The translations under genes were made by a program, and so were the position numbers. Shown piece after piece: positions 10,401 through 21,736 of a stretch of 64,000 nucleotides of DNA. The stretch lies in NCBI GenBank assembly GCA_039545295.1, contig BCIK01000012.1, positions 310,001-374,000 on the forward strand, read 5' to 3'. The notes beneath the pieces were generated by a model. The model did no database searches. It saw only the letters and a program-made list of their open reading frames with translations, and had not been told where the DNA came from. How positions within the stretch are numbered: position 1 is the first letter of the stretch; every line of letters begins with the position of its first letter. Source of the stretch: Udeniomyces pyricola (taxonomy: Eukaryota; Basidiomycota; Tremellomycetes; Cystofilobasidiales; Mrakiaceae).

Positions 10401-13088
10401 GGAACGAGGAGAAGGCAAGCATCTATCGGCAGCGGCAGCTTCCTTCCTGAATCATTGGTCCCGAGCTTGTTTGGGTCAGACGTCGTTGATCCGATGCCTC
10501 GATCTAGCTCGGTTCCTTCCCCTGAGACGTCGACTAAAGCGATTCCTCCAGTACCGAGCGTGACAGCGCCCGGCCCTCTACAAGCCCAGCACCACCGTAA
10601 CACCTCCATCTCCACACATGGCCTCTCCAATCTCTCGACGACGTCCGTCGCCTCGTCTGTTGCCCCTTCCATTTCTTCCTCTTCCTCGACAACATCATCC
10701 CTTCCTGTTCCAGTACCAGCGTCAACGACCTACCCAAACCCATCATCGACCATGGGCCCCTCGTCGTCGGCTTCATCTACGCACTCGTCCATTTCTCCCA
10801 GCTCCCTCACTACGACGAGCAGCACTAGTGCCGGCAGCACCCACGCCTCCTCCGTCTTGAGCTCCTGGAAGACCCTCGCTACCGACAAACAACTGCGACA
10901 AGCCCAGCTGTCCAAGGCAAAAGACGTCGCTCAAAAATGGAGCGCTGGATGGGGAAAGAAGAAAACTGGTGGAAGTGAAGCTGACACTGGAAGCATCGCG
11001 AGCGTGTTTTCGTCTTCTTCCAAGGCGACTAAGAAGGGGAAAAGCTCAAATGATGAAGAAGAGGAGGAGGAGGATCCACCTGGGTTGTGGGATACTCGCT
11101 TGCCCGTCAAGGTGAAAGAGCCAGTCAAGAGCGATAGCGAGGGTACGACTCAAATCTACGCAGCAGTACCATCTGCTTCCGTGTCGCGTTCACCTCCTGC
11201 CAACAACCCTACCGGTAGATCTACGACAACAACCCAAGTCACTTCTACCCCTATTGTTCAGCCCACTCCTGCTAATCTCCGACCTCCTCGACCGCCTTCG
11301 ATCCGTTCCGTCCCCTCCACGTCAGGTGCGACAACTCAAGTTCAGGTCGACGAAGCTTTCTCATCATCAAATCTCGGCACTACACGCCCAAGCTTGTCAT
11401 CTAGCGCTTCTTCTGGATCGTCCATCCCGATCGTCGTGTCTCGAACTCGTAAGGCTTCGTTACCCATCCCGTATGCGCCCCCTGTGCCATTCCAGCCATC
11501 CGTATCCGAACGAAATCAGTCGGTCTCTGCTGTTCAGACGCCTTCACCTCCTCCAGCACCTTTTCAACCTCTTCCATCAGACGATATGTTGCCAACCCCA
11601 CCATCTCACTATCAGCAGCCACACCATGTACCTGTTCGTACCCAGCTTGGTGCTCACAAGATGATGGCCATTCCCGGCATCCCAACCAGTCGCAAATCGG
11701 AAACCATGAGTTTCTCTTCTCATCCGCCTCTGTCTTCCCCTGATGACAGCGGCAAACCGACGGAGACCGGTAGCGCTCATGTCAAAGGAGGTGCCAGGGA
11801 TCAGTCAGCCGCTGTCGGCGGAGTTGCTGCCGGTGTTGTGGGAGGATCAGGTGGAAATAGTACAACTGGTCGAACGGATCGGCTGGGGAGCGTTTATAGG
11901 TTGTTTGCACCAGCTTTCCCGCAGGCTTCTTCTTCATCATTGACTGGGACTCCTCCTCCTCCTTCTTCTTCTGCGCCACCTTTGGGTGATGTTGGACATG
12001 AAGCGACGGTTGTGAAGCCTACGGATCTCTTATCCCGCGGTTCGGTCGGAAAGACACATACCGACCAAACACCCCACGTTCCTCTCGACGATGATCATCT
12101 TTCGTCTCCACCCACGATCCAACCCTCTATGATGACAACGTCGTTTGAATCTCCTGGGAACCCTCCTCCACTTCCTAGTCGACCTATTGGTAATCCTCCT
12201 ACTCTCCTCTCGACATCTGCTTCTTCTCCATCCTCCCCTCCTGATACAAACCCGAGTCTCTCCCATCATACCTCTCCTCATAAGCAACATCCACAACCAC
12301 CATTGGTAGCCAGCATAGGATCATCCTCGATCCCTTCTCAATCCAACCTGTCCCCGACCCCTCACGCTTCCTCTTCTTCTTCTTCCTCAGCTACCTCGCA
12401 AACGACAAAACCTACGGGCGCGACGCAACCTTCGACTTCTTCAGCGACGGCTTCGTTGCTTTCGATTGCGAGACTAGACGAATCGAAACGACTGGCGGCG
12501 GCGAACGCTGCGTCCGCGACGATACCGACTAATATGTCGGGAGGGGGAGTTCCTCCTCCTCCTCCTCCTGCGTTACCTCCGAGAGCGTCAACGACGACGA
12601 CGATGATAGGATCAGGCGGAGGATCAGTCCCTCCTGATTTACCTCCGAGAGCTTCAACCCCAACGATGACAAGCAGTCATGCGGGACCAACGGTGGGAGA
12701 CAAAGCAGGGGAAGAAAAAGGAGAAGGCGCATCGAGAGCTAGAGGAGGAGGAGGAGGAGATGAGAGGAAACAACCACCGGTTTTACCGGCCCGACCGAGG
12801 AGTCCCCTCGTCGTCGTCGACCCGATCGCGAATGGGATTTTGGAGTCGGTTGGACCGGGGATCGAGAAGGAGTCGAAAGAAAAGGAGAAGGTAGCGGCGG
12901 TGAAGAGAGAGCGAGGTGGTGGTGATGATGGAGAAACTGTCAGCGAAAGCGGGACGTTCAGGAAGGAGATGAAGGTGGACGAACAGCAAGAAGAAGAGGA
13001 GAAGAAGGAGGGGAAACGTAGGAGTTCATCGAATTTGGAGGCTGATCAGATCATGGATCAGGGTGGGTTATTTGATTATGAGCAGTGA
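7490..13088 (+). CDS. NVJ2: SMP-domain lipid-transfer protein, Nvj2/TEX2 family
   Basis: ER-anchored lipid-transfer protein of membrane contact sites. Model join(7490..7562, 7803..8652, 8746..8869, 8977..9057, 9226..9606, 9773..9928, 10038..13088), 1571 residues with all phases consistent. Order: N-terminal transmembrane helix (residues about 3-34, spanning intron 1), a Ser/Thr-rich linker, a PH-like domain from about 165 to 325 (FYAALKGTILYLYSDEAQ, then ED|WYFALKHAS), and the SMP domain from about 350 to 555 (MRWLNGLFGRIFLGI, GEASMEVGIKYDGEVRIEI, VLPNMDDIPWF). Family knowledge: SMP domains form a hydrophobic tube that carries glycerolipids or ceramide; yeast Nvj2 acts at nucleus-vacuole and ER-Golgi contacts. 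Odd: the last exon adds about 1016 residues of Ser/Pro/Thr-rich disorder with PPPPPPALPPRAS-like SH3 ligands, while yeast Nvj2 totals about 770 residues. The ATG at 7490 is chosen because it completes the membrane helix. Confidence 0.92.
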
Positions 13089-13958
13089 ACGTCTGGGTTT
13101 TGGGTGAGGAGTTTTTGATGCTTGGGCTTGAGGAAGGCGGAATGAAGGCCAGGGGTAAGGGTGTGTGTGGAAGAAGGGGGGGGGGGGCAGGGTGGTATAC
13201 GACGTCAATAGCCAAGAACCGCATGCTATATACATCCTATGCAGAATGATCTGTACTAAACTAAATGGACCTTTTGACTGTAGAAAAAGCCTGTACGTAG
13301 ATTGGACTGTCAATTGAACTTTGGTTTTCGGCCCATATGGATGAGATTTATCTTTTCTGGGCACGTACGTTCGGACGTACTACTGATCAGCTGGAATATC
13401 AGAATGTTGGATCATGAATCATCAACTGCACCATATATATATATAAAAACACAGGCCGTGCGGAAGATTGCAGTTCGATATATACGTTCTTTAATGCTGC
13501 TCAAGGTCGCCGAACGCATGGAAGATATAGATGGGAATGGCCAATGAATCCTTCTTCCCATATATATATATACTCTAGAGTACGTAGGACACTGCATTGA
13601 TCATGAAGCCAATAGACCTGTACACGGATATATGGTACGTTGTATTTCTATCATCATCCTCTCCGGCCTTGATTTTCTCTTGTATATATATATGTATGCA
13701 CTCCTGTTTTGCTTCGCTTCGCTTTCCTCCGCGCGAGAAAGGAGAAAAGAGAAAGAAAAAGGAAATCATTTCCCAATCAATCAAAACCCTCAAAGAAGTC
13801 CAACCCCCCCCCCCCTCCCACCCCCCTTTATTTTTAAAAACCTTCTCACGCGCGCGGGGGTCGACAAACGTCAAACAAAAACCCCTCTCGACAAATCCCC
13901 ACCCACCCTCTTCGACCTTCTTCTCTTCTTTTGTTTTGCCTTGGTTTTTTTTTTTTTT
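13089..13958. other. Convergent intergenic region with AT microsatellites
   Basis: This is the 3' space between the SMP gene and Dbp8, 870 bases. It has a G run at about 13177-13188, (TA)n tracts at about 13432-13445, 13559-13571 and 13682-13694, a C run at about 13804-13816, and a T run just before the Dbp8 stop (about 13945-13960). No open frame here resembles a protein family, and I see no tRNA-like structure. Confidence 0.6.
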
Positions 13959-16900
13959 TTAGGCTTTTCGAGCGGCGTCACGTTTTCGACGTTTAGATTC
14001 GAGGACGGCACGTTGCTTTTGTTTCTCGCCAAAGCCCGAGTCGTGGAGTGCCTAAGACAATCAGCGTTGGGATGGTCCCAAGGGAAAAAGAAAAGAAAAG
14101 AAAAAAAGGAAAGGAGAGGGGACAGAGAAGTAGGAGAGGGAGGGGGAAAGGAAGAAGTACACGAAAAGGGTTAGTAAGTCAAAGCACAAACCCCTCATGG
14201 GAAGAGAAGGAAGAAAGGAAAAGATGACGACGACGATGACGATACGGACCATGGCGGCGACCCGTTTGGCGGTGGAAACCTTGTTGAGGTCCTCGAGTAC
14301 TTTGGATTCGGGAAGTTCAAGTTCCGTCAGTTCGGTTTCTGAGTGTGTATGTTTGGGTGTGTGTGTGTGTTGCGGTTGAAGATGGAGAGGGAGAGGGGAC
14401 GAAGGAGAAGGAAGGGAACGCAAGACGTTAGATGTTAGGTGTTTCTGTTTTTTTTTTTTTCTTCTTTGTAGACATGAAGGCAGGATGAAAGGGGGACAGT
14501 ATTTGTCCGTCCGGTCGAGTGGAAAACAAGACAAAGGCAGCCCTAACCCCCCCCCCCCCCCAAAAAAAAAAAGGAGAGAAGAGGGAAAAAACGTACTGAT
14601 AGTTTCCTCGATCCTTTCTACCAAAACCGTATCTCTCTCCGTGACCATCGTGACGGCGACACCACCTCTTCCAGCTCTCGCTGTCCTACCGACTCGGTGA
14701 ACGTAATCCTCCCCTTCTCTCGGACAATCCCAATTAACGACCATGGCGACTTCCGGAATATCCAACCCTCGACTTCCGACGTCCGTCGCGATCAACACGG
14801 GGACCGTCCCTTGTCGGAACGCAGCGAGCGATCGGAGACGTTCCGGTTGAGAAAGGTAAGAATGCAAGGGAACGGAAGGGATGAGGAGTTCGGAGAGGAG
14901 GGAATGGAGGTGAGCTGCGGTTTGACAGCGGGAAGTGAAGATGATGGTCGAAGGAGGCCAAGGAGGAGGAGAATCGGGATCATCGGAAGCGGAGGTTGGG
15001 AGACCTTGATTGCGAGGACGTTTTTTGGAGGTGGAAGAAGAAGAAGGAGGAGGGGGAGGGGCGTTTGGGTTGGGGCGGTGGAGGTGTTTGATGGAAGAAG
15101 GCGGGTTGAGAAGGAGGTGGTAGAGGTAGCATTCACGGATGTGAGAAGGGATGAAGAGGTAGTGTTGTTTGAGTTGGGAAACGGTGGTCGTGCTGGATCA
15201 AGGAACGAAAAGACAAAAGGTGGGATGAACAAACACGCAATTGAACAAGACAGAAATGTGTGTTCCTGTTAGTCTCATTTCATCCTTCACTACAGAGCCT
15301 AGGGTGGTGTGTGTGAGAGAGAGAGGGAGAGAGAGAGAAAAAAACAGGAGCACGACATACTCGGTCAAGACTTTATGAACAAAGATGGGCTCTTTGCCAG
15401 CTTTGGGAGGTTTCGTCTCGAGCGACCGGATCGCGTCGGATTCCGTCGCGGTAAAGAGGCACGTTTGACGCTCCGTTGGGAGACGCGAGAAAAGGTACTC
15501 GAGATCGGCTGCAAAGGTCGGAGTGAGCATCCGATCAGCTTCATCGAGAACCTGAGGGGGTTGTATCCAGTGAGGGAAGGCGGAGAGAGAGAGAGAAAAG
15601 GAGTCAAAGATAATTGCGACATGGTTAGGTTGGTGGCGAGCATGATGGTTAAGCTGGACAATAATGAGGAACCACAGCGGAAGCGAGAGGAAACCGAACC
15701 ATAGCCAGTGCCAACGATCCAGTCGACCCTCTTTCAATAGCCAATCTGTTTTTGGACTTACCAGCGTCTGAACCCTATCCAAGCCCCATTCGCCCCCTGC
15801 GGACCTCAGGAGATCAACCAACCTGCCCGGGGTGGCGACGACGACGTGAGGGCGACCATTCATCTCCCGAGCCTGGGTAATAACGTCCATGCCGCCAACA
15901 ATGACGGACGTCTGGATCGACAGCGGGACACCTAGCACGTGAAACTGCTCGGCTAGTTGAAAGGCAAGCTCTCTGAGAGACGAAGGGGTGGGGGAAGAAG
16001 GTTTAGGTGAAGAGGGGGAGAAAAGAAGGAAGAAGAAAGGTAGTATTTGGGGTGGGGGGGGGGGGGGACACATATGGATAGATGATGATGGCGGTGTAGT
16101 GATTGAGTTTTTGTATATTCATGTTATTACAAGGACAACATTTGACGCAGATGACACAGATCACGAATCAAAGTTCGGAGAAAAAAAAGGAAAAAGGAGA
16201 AAAGAAACCAAACCGAAACGTTGTGAGCTTTTACGTTTCGCTTCAGAAGAAGGCGATTCCCGCCTTTTATTCCCTTTACAATTGCCTGCCTTTCGGTCCG
16301 ATCCCATACAAAGTAGGAAACGAATCTGACCTTGTTGGTGTCAACACGACGGCCCAAACGCCAAAGGGATCCCTACTAATCCTCTGCAAGATCGGGAGGG
16401 CGAACGCCAGGGTCTTTCCGCTACCCGTCTGAGCGATACCGATACAGTCCCGTCCTGCGAGGATAGCGGGTACGCAACCTGCTTGGATCGGAGTCGGTTT
16501 CCGAATGGACATGGCGCCCATGGAGGCGATGAGAGCCGGAGAGATGCCAAGGTCGGTGAACGTCGACGTGGACGGGGCAGAAGGGGCGGCCAGTGGAGTA
16601 GGGGTGGTGGAAGTGGTGCTTGGGTTGACGGAGGAAGAAAGCTGGGAACGCAACGATTGTTGTACCTTGGCCTGACGGGGTTGAACGCGAGAGGCGAGAT
16701 TGATACGCGATGGCAGAGCTATAGAGGGAAGGACGGAAGGGGGTGGCGAAAGGGAGGATCGACCAACGAGACGAGACGAGGTCTCATCCTCGTTGATAGC
16801 CGACGTCGAGGTCGTATCATCATCATCGTCGTGGTCATCGTCTTCATCGGCACTACCGCTGTCGTTTGCATCCTCCTCGTCAGAGACATCGGGCTCGTGT

Positions 16901-17079
16901 TGGTGTTGTTCGCTAGCTCCGTTGGCGAGTTGAGAAGGACCAGGCGTGCGAGACGAAAAGTCATAGGGTAGCTCGAACGCAGTCGTCATCGTAGTCGGCG
17001 CAGGGGACTGGCCGTTAACGTGCTGAAGTGGTGATGGGTCGGTTGGCCCGGCACGTTTCTGTCGTTTGGATGGGGGCAT
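13959..17079 (-). CDS. DBP8: DEAD-box ATP-dependent RNA helicase Dbp8
   Basis: Nucleolar RNA helicase for early 18S rRNA (40S subunit) processing; human counterpart DDX49. Model complement(13959..14051, 14250..14338, 14597..15192, 15361..15551, 15762..15972, 16331..17079), 642 residues, phases consistent. Visible motifs: Q motif ([14 protein letters not shown]...KPTPIQ), motif I AQTGSGKT, Ia PTRELA, GG, Ib TPGR, II DEAD in VLDEAD, III as FTAT instead of the common [37 protein letters not shown]. The region after [19 protein letters not shown] and the ending KVSTAKR...[10 protein letters not shown] fit Dbp8 rather than other DEAD-box proteins. Extra here: an acidic, Ser-rich N-terminal extension of about 165 residues, and a Pro/Ser insert of about 30 residues between the two RecA lobes. 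Yeast Dbp8 is 431 residues. Confidence 0.93.
14534..14572. repeat. C14-A11 homopolymer pair inside a Dbp8 intron
   Basis: A C run directly followed by an A run lies in intron 4 (14339-14596) of Dbp8. On the coding strand this reads T-run then G-run. A second G run of about 13 lies in intron 1 near 16055-16068. These tracts are prone to length errors in assembly but are intronic, so they do not affect the frame. Confidence 0.7.
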
Positions 17080-17367
17080 AAGACTGGAGTGTTGTGTGAG
17101 TATATATGTGTGTGTATGTGTGTGTGTGTGTGTGTAAGGAGAGTTATGAGGGAAGCCGACAGGGGGTTGGGTGTGTGTGTGTGTGTGGTTCGAAATTTGA
17201 GCGCGTTGATGGAGTTGTGGATGAACGTCGCGTCGGTTGATATATGATTATTTAGAATTCCATCGACCGATTTCTATACCCATAATATCTTGATATGTAT
17301 ATATCCAACCTCTTACCCATCTTATACATTCAACCTCTTGCCCATACATACTCACACCCACTCAGCC
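17080..17367. promoter_or_regulatory. Divergent promoter with GT dinucleotide repeats
   Basis: Shared upstream region of Dbp8 (leftward) and the gene at 17368 (rightward). (TG)n tracts occupy about 17107-17134 and 17170-17186. An AT-rich stretch with tatatgattatttagaatt lies at about 17240-17260, and an (AT)n-like tract near 17290-17305. The AT-rich segments could be core promoter elements; I cannot assign them to one gene. Confidence 0.5.
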
Positions 17368-19507
17368 ATGCCATTCGAGATCCCTCCCCTCATCCCCCGT
17401 CCTATCCCATTGACGAATCCACTCACCACCACCACCACCACCCTCTACAACCCATCCAACATCTACACCATCGCTGCCCTCGCTCGACCGCCCTTCTCTA
17501 CCACCACCCCCCGCGCGTCTAGCTCCTCCTCCTCATCTTCTTCCACCCATCCTCCTTCTGCCCGGCCAGATGGTGACTCAACGACGGGACCAAGCCGTTG
17601 GTATCTTGATGCGGCAGGGTGGCATGATGTCGAGATGTTTGGCCAAAACGAACCTGGCGTCAGCGGGCGTTCTATCGCGTCGATCGGGACAGGACGAAGA
17701 GGAAGGAAGGGGAAAGGAAAGGCGAGCGCTGATGGAAGCGATAGCAAAGGCAAGAGCAGGAGAGGAATTCGGAAGAGAAATGCCAAAGATCTTACGAAGG
17801 GACAAGATCTAGGGGATGAGCAGAGCCAGAAGCAGCAGCAGCAACAGCAACAGCAAAGGGGGGAACATCCAGACGACTCGGAAAACGACGCGACAACAAC
17901 GACTGTTCCCATACTACCTAGTACTGCTTCTTCTGCCTCGTCCTCCTCCTCCGCCAACGACGACAGCAACAACGACGCTACCACTTTCAAAAGAACCACT
18001 ATCCCTGATGACAAGGGCAAGAGCAAGCAATCTTCCTCTGGGCCAACACGGACGAACCTCAAGCGCAAGAGGACGGAGTTCATCCAAGGCATGGCGTACC
18101 TTGGTGACCCTCATCGTACGTATACGTCCTTTCTTTGCGCATACCAAAAGCAATGTGAAACACATCAACCAGAGAGCAAAGGAAGAAACAATATCTTCTT
18201 GTTCAAGATTCAAGAGTGGACGGTATCCATCTATAAAAATCCTAACGTCTATCGTTCCTTTTGCCTTTGCTCCTTTTTGTTTCTCTTTTTTATTTTTATT
18301 TTGGCTTCTCTCATCCTCTGTCTTCCACTGTTTTTTTTTTTTTGGATGTATGGGTTGTATGCAGCATTCAAAGACGTCCTTCCTCACTCCGTGAGTATCA
18401 TCCTCATCGTCGATATCAACACCTGATACCTCATGACCTCCCCGTATTCTTTCATCCACCTTCTACTCAAAACATCATCTTCTCTCTCGACTCTCACATT
18501 CTCCCAAAACTTCATTTCCTGAACGTTCTCTTCATTTTTATTTTTTTTTCTTCTCTCTTTTCTTCATCATCTCGCTCTTTCCGTCGGGTAACCTTGGGAA
18601 AAAAAAAAAACTCCTTCAGGACCTTCTCCTCTCCATTTCCCACCATACCACCCACTTCTACTCGACCCACACTCTTGCCCCTCCCACCACTACCACCACC
18701 ATGACCTCTTCGGCGGCGGGCTCTGATGCCTCGCCGCTTCTGGACGAAGCAGCATATCGCGCGTTTCAGCTGGAGACGTCGGTCGCGTCCGTTAGTCGGA
18801 ACAGAGTGTGGAGAGCGGCGAGGCAGCAGCAAGTGATAGAGAAAGGGAAAGAGAAAGGGAATGGAGAGGATGATCGATTAGGTCGGAAGAGAGATGAGTC
18901 GGAGCGAGAAAGAGAAGAGGAAGGAGAAGAAGAGGGAGGAGATGATGATGATGATGATGACGATGGTGAGGACACAGGCAGGACACGAATTGGAGAGGGT
19001 TCAATCCCTCCTTCTCCTCATCATCCACATCACCCATCGTCCCCACAAGTCCGCGATCAATCACAGCCGCCTCAACAACTACCACCACCCCGGCGTAGCC
19101 GGTCCGGTCCGATCCGACGACGACGGGATATGTTTCGTCAGTTGGATGGGGATTCGTTGATTGCGCTCGGCGTGCTGATGGAGGAGAACGTGAGGTGGCT
19201 TCTCGAAGGGGTTCCTATCAAAGAAAGGAGTAGGGAAGGGGAGGGAATGGAAGGGAGAGGCGAGACAGGGTTTGAGGAAAGGATGGATGTGGATGATGAT
19301 GATGATGACGAAGAAGGTGGGGAAGGTGATGAGGGAAGTGGGAGTGAGAGTGATGAGGAGAGCAATGAGGAGAAAGATGGAAGCGAAATAGAGGAGGAGG
19401 ATGAAGGAGAGGAGGAAGAAGAAGATGAAGGGGATGAATTTGAGCGGTTGTTTGGAAAGGGTAGGAAGTCCACGTCGAGAGCTAGGGGGAGTCTCGATGG
19501 AAAATGA
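17368..19507 (+). CDS. Acidic nuclear protein, possibly Rrn9-like RNA polymerase I factor
   Basis: Model join(17368..18115, 18365..18390, 18620..19507), 553 residues, phases consistent; exon 2 is only 26 bases. The first 170 residues are Thr/Ser-rich with basic clusters (GRRGRKGKGK) and a run of eight Gln. A compact conserved-looking core spans the introns: FKDVLPHSDLLLSISHHTTH and, about 170 residues later, MFRQLDGDSLIALGVLMEE. That pairing resembles the Rrn9 family of the yeast upstream activating factor for rDNA transcription, which is the basis of this tentative name. The C-terminus is very acidic (Asp and Glu runs near residues 340-350 and 460-545), common in nuclear chromatin factors. 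If the family match fails, call it a hypothetical nuclear protein. The gene model is much firmer than the function. Confidence 0.7.
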
Positions 19508-20236
19508 AGATACACACATATATATATATATACATCCGTTTGCAGAAGATTGAGGAGAGGTGAGAGGGAGTGGCCGAGGTCAAGTTGGGGATCGAATTGA
19601 TCGATGAGGGGTTCCAAACGTGAGGGTGAATGCCAGGAGATCAGCGTTTATGTCGGTTGAAACGAAGAACATTGAGAGATTTTCCTTCTGGGGAATCCGG
19701 AGAGGTGTCTCTTCCTACAGAAGTGAATCATAGCTGATAGTACTGAGCGGAGAGGCTCTCTAATTACAATGAAGCGTGAGTTTCATAGTCGACTGCCCCC
19801 CCCCCCCTCCCAAGTCAGTAGTAATATTGATCCTGATGGTTGTGAAACGTCAGTGTACGTGCGAGTAACAAATCAATCGGCTGATAGTAGCTCCTTAGGC
19901 TATATAACCTATGCAGATGTTAGCAGCTAGTGACGAACGTTTGATGCTCTCGACAAGACGCTTCAATCTGCGTATGAACCGGCCTCGCGCATGAAGGACT
20001 GCATGTACAGGTACTCCGACACCTAAGCGGTATTAAGGGCTATCATGAACGATCGAGTCCGTGATGACTCTCTATCTCATACAAATCCCACACCATTGAA
20101 CTTCCCTGCGTGAATACACAAGAGTGTCTTTTTTGGGGGGAAGATGCACGCACCAAAGCAGAAAAACACATGCATAAACAAACGTTTTGGATTTTTTTTG
20201 TTCGATTTTTTTTTTTTTTGGAAGGGATTGTTTTGT
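19508..20236. other. Convergent intergenic region, no gene seen
   Basis: 729 bases between the stops of the acidic protein (+) and uL13m (-). It contains (TA)n at about 19520-19532, a C run at about 19797-19807, and T-runs at about 20196-20219 just before the uL13m stop. Frames here are short. I checked for a tRNA-like cloverleaf around 19860-20060 and did not find one. Confidence 0.6.
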
Positions 20237-21502
20237 TTAGAACTTGCTCATTCTTCTCTGCTTCTCAAACGCCTCGCTCTCCCTATCGGCCGTCTTGTGG
20301 GGGAAACTTCCCTTGCCTTCCCACGAGCCATCGCGCGCAAGGTCGTATCGCTTGGTGATGTTGCCAGCGTAGGCGTTGGTGTCGCCCTTGAAGACTTTGA
20401 GGCGATGCAGTCGGGCCCACCGGTACGAGTTTTTGGGAAGGATACGAGACACAGCCATCGTGATGACCTAGAGGGGTCGAAGAGAAGACAGGAAGCAAAA
20501 GGACGGAAGCGGATAAGGTGGTAGGTCATAAGAAAGGGAATGGGGCAATGAAGACGAGATCAGTATGAGACGGACTGGACCGATACCTACCCTCACCCAA
20601 AGGTACACGACTGCGAAACTTCAAGCTGTCTGGCAGGTAACAACAACGATGATGAAAGGAACGCACATCTTCCGGTCTCCTTTCCATCATTCTCTTGAAA
20701 GGGATGTGATGGGAGTTTCCGACAAAAGTCGATTGCTTGAAGTAGCTGGAGGAAGGGGAGAAGGGAGGGGGGGATTGCGAATCAAAGTGCGAAGAGGAAA
20801 GAAGTATGGTACGCGTGTGAATGACGAGGTCGTTAGCATGACAAGTTCCCTGATAGATGATTCCAAGCGACTTCGGGTGTCTCTTCGGAGTGTGCAAGAT
20901 TCGACTGTCCGCCAAGTGTCGTTTGCGAGGAGAGAAGAGACGAGAGCATGTGACCAAGGCAAAGGAGGCGAAGATATCGAGGAAAGAGATTGAAGACGCA
21001 CTGTTTAGTGAGAGCCTTCTTGCCCGAAGTGTAAACCTTGTCGCAGTTGGTGACGACGACATAATCTCCGTCATCGACTGTCGAACGAAAAGAAAAACAG
21101 AAAGGAATCAAAAGACGTGAAGAGGATATTGTTACAAGGCGATTGTTGCGAGAGAGAGAGAGCATGGATGCGTGAGTAACGAGTTTCAGAGACGCGTTTG
21201 GTGCAAGAAAGAGGCGAGCGAACAAGGGAAGAAAGCTCACACGCGCGATCAAACGTTGGCTTGTGCTTTCCCTGGAGAACAGTGGCTATCCTGACGGCGA
21301 GTTTACCTGGCCAGAAGCGAAGGTAGACAGACTCGGAAGTGTAAGTGAAACGGCTAGGGCGGACGAGTGGCCGGGCGGGGCACGGCAAGGGGCAAGGATA
21401 GGAGGGAGGCGGTTGATGCTGACCGAGCGTTCGGTTCTCTGCCGAGACGTGATGCCACATGCGATGGGTGGAGAGGGCGACATTTCCGATGCGGTGAGAC
21501 AT
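20237..21502 (-). CDS. MRPL23: Mitochondrial large ribosomal subunit protein uL13m
   Basis: Mitochondrial homologue of bacterial L13, a 54S subunit protein; yeast name Mrpl23. Model complement(20237..20467, 20667..20745, 21002..21077, 21241..21306, 21424..21502), 176 residues, phases consistent. Family blocks in order: HRMWHHVSAENRTLGKLAV, IATVLQGKHKPTFDRA, FDDGDYVVVTNCDKVYTSGK, HHIPFKRMMERRPEDVI, AVSRILPKNSYRWARLHRLK, and FKGDTNAYAG. The usual bacterial length is about 142 residues, and the extra here is a charged C-terminal tail (DGSWEGKGSFPHKTADRES). There is no long cleavable presequence, as in yeast Mrpl23. Two of the four donors are gtgcgt. It is divergent with the U1-C gene, 234 bases between starts. 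Confidence 0.93.
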
Positions 21503-21736
21503 AGTGAGGGACGATGGGGATGGGGATGGGGGTGGGGATGGAGTTGGGGACGATGGCTAGGGATGGTTGAGGGTGGGATGGATGCGAGTGGATTCGGGCA
21601 TGCGTTTGCTCTGGCGGTGATCATGACATGATGAAACCGCACCGCATACATCCATCCATATCCTCATATTCCCATACTCCCATAGACTACCACCCCCACA
21701 ACCACAACATCCCAAATCCTTGCCTGACCCACCGCC
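21503..21736. promoter_or_regulatory. Short divergent promoter of uL13m and U1-C
   Basis: Only 234 bases separate the two start codons. The uL13m side holds ggggat(g)-type repeats at about 21509-21545 (gggga/tgggg units). The U1-C side is C/A-rich. Both genes are housekeeping, so a shared constitutive promoter is plausible; I see no TATA box. Confidence 0.5.

Noticed and set aside
14061..14867. Dbp8 frame reading through intron 4 and the last intron
   Set aside because: The read-through parts are Phe/Leu/Ser-rich; splicing at gtacgt and gtccgt restores the Dbp8 C-terminus in phase.
19860..20060. Possible tRNA or small RNA gene in the spacer
   Set aside because: No matching acceptor stem or GTTCRANNC B-box could be found on either strand.
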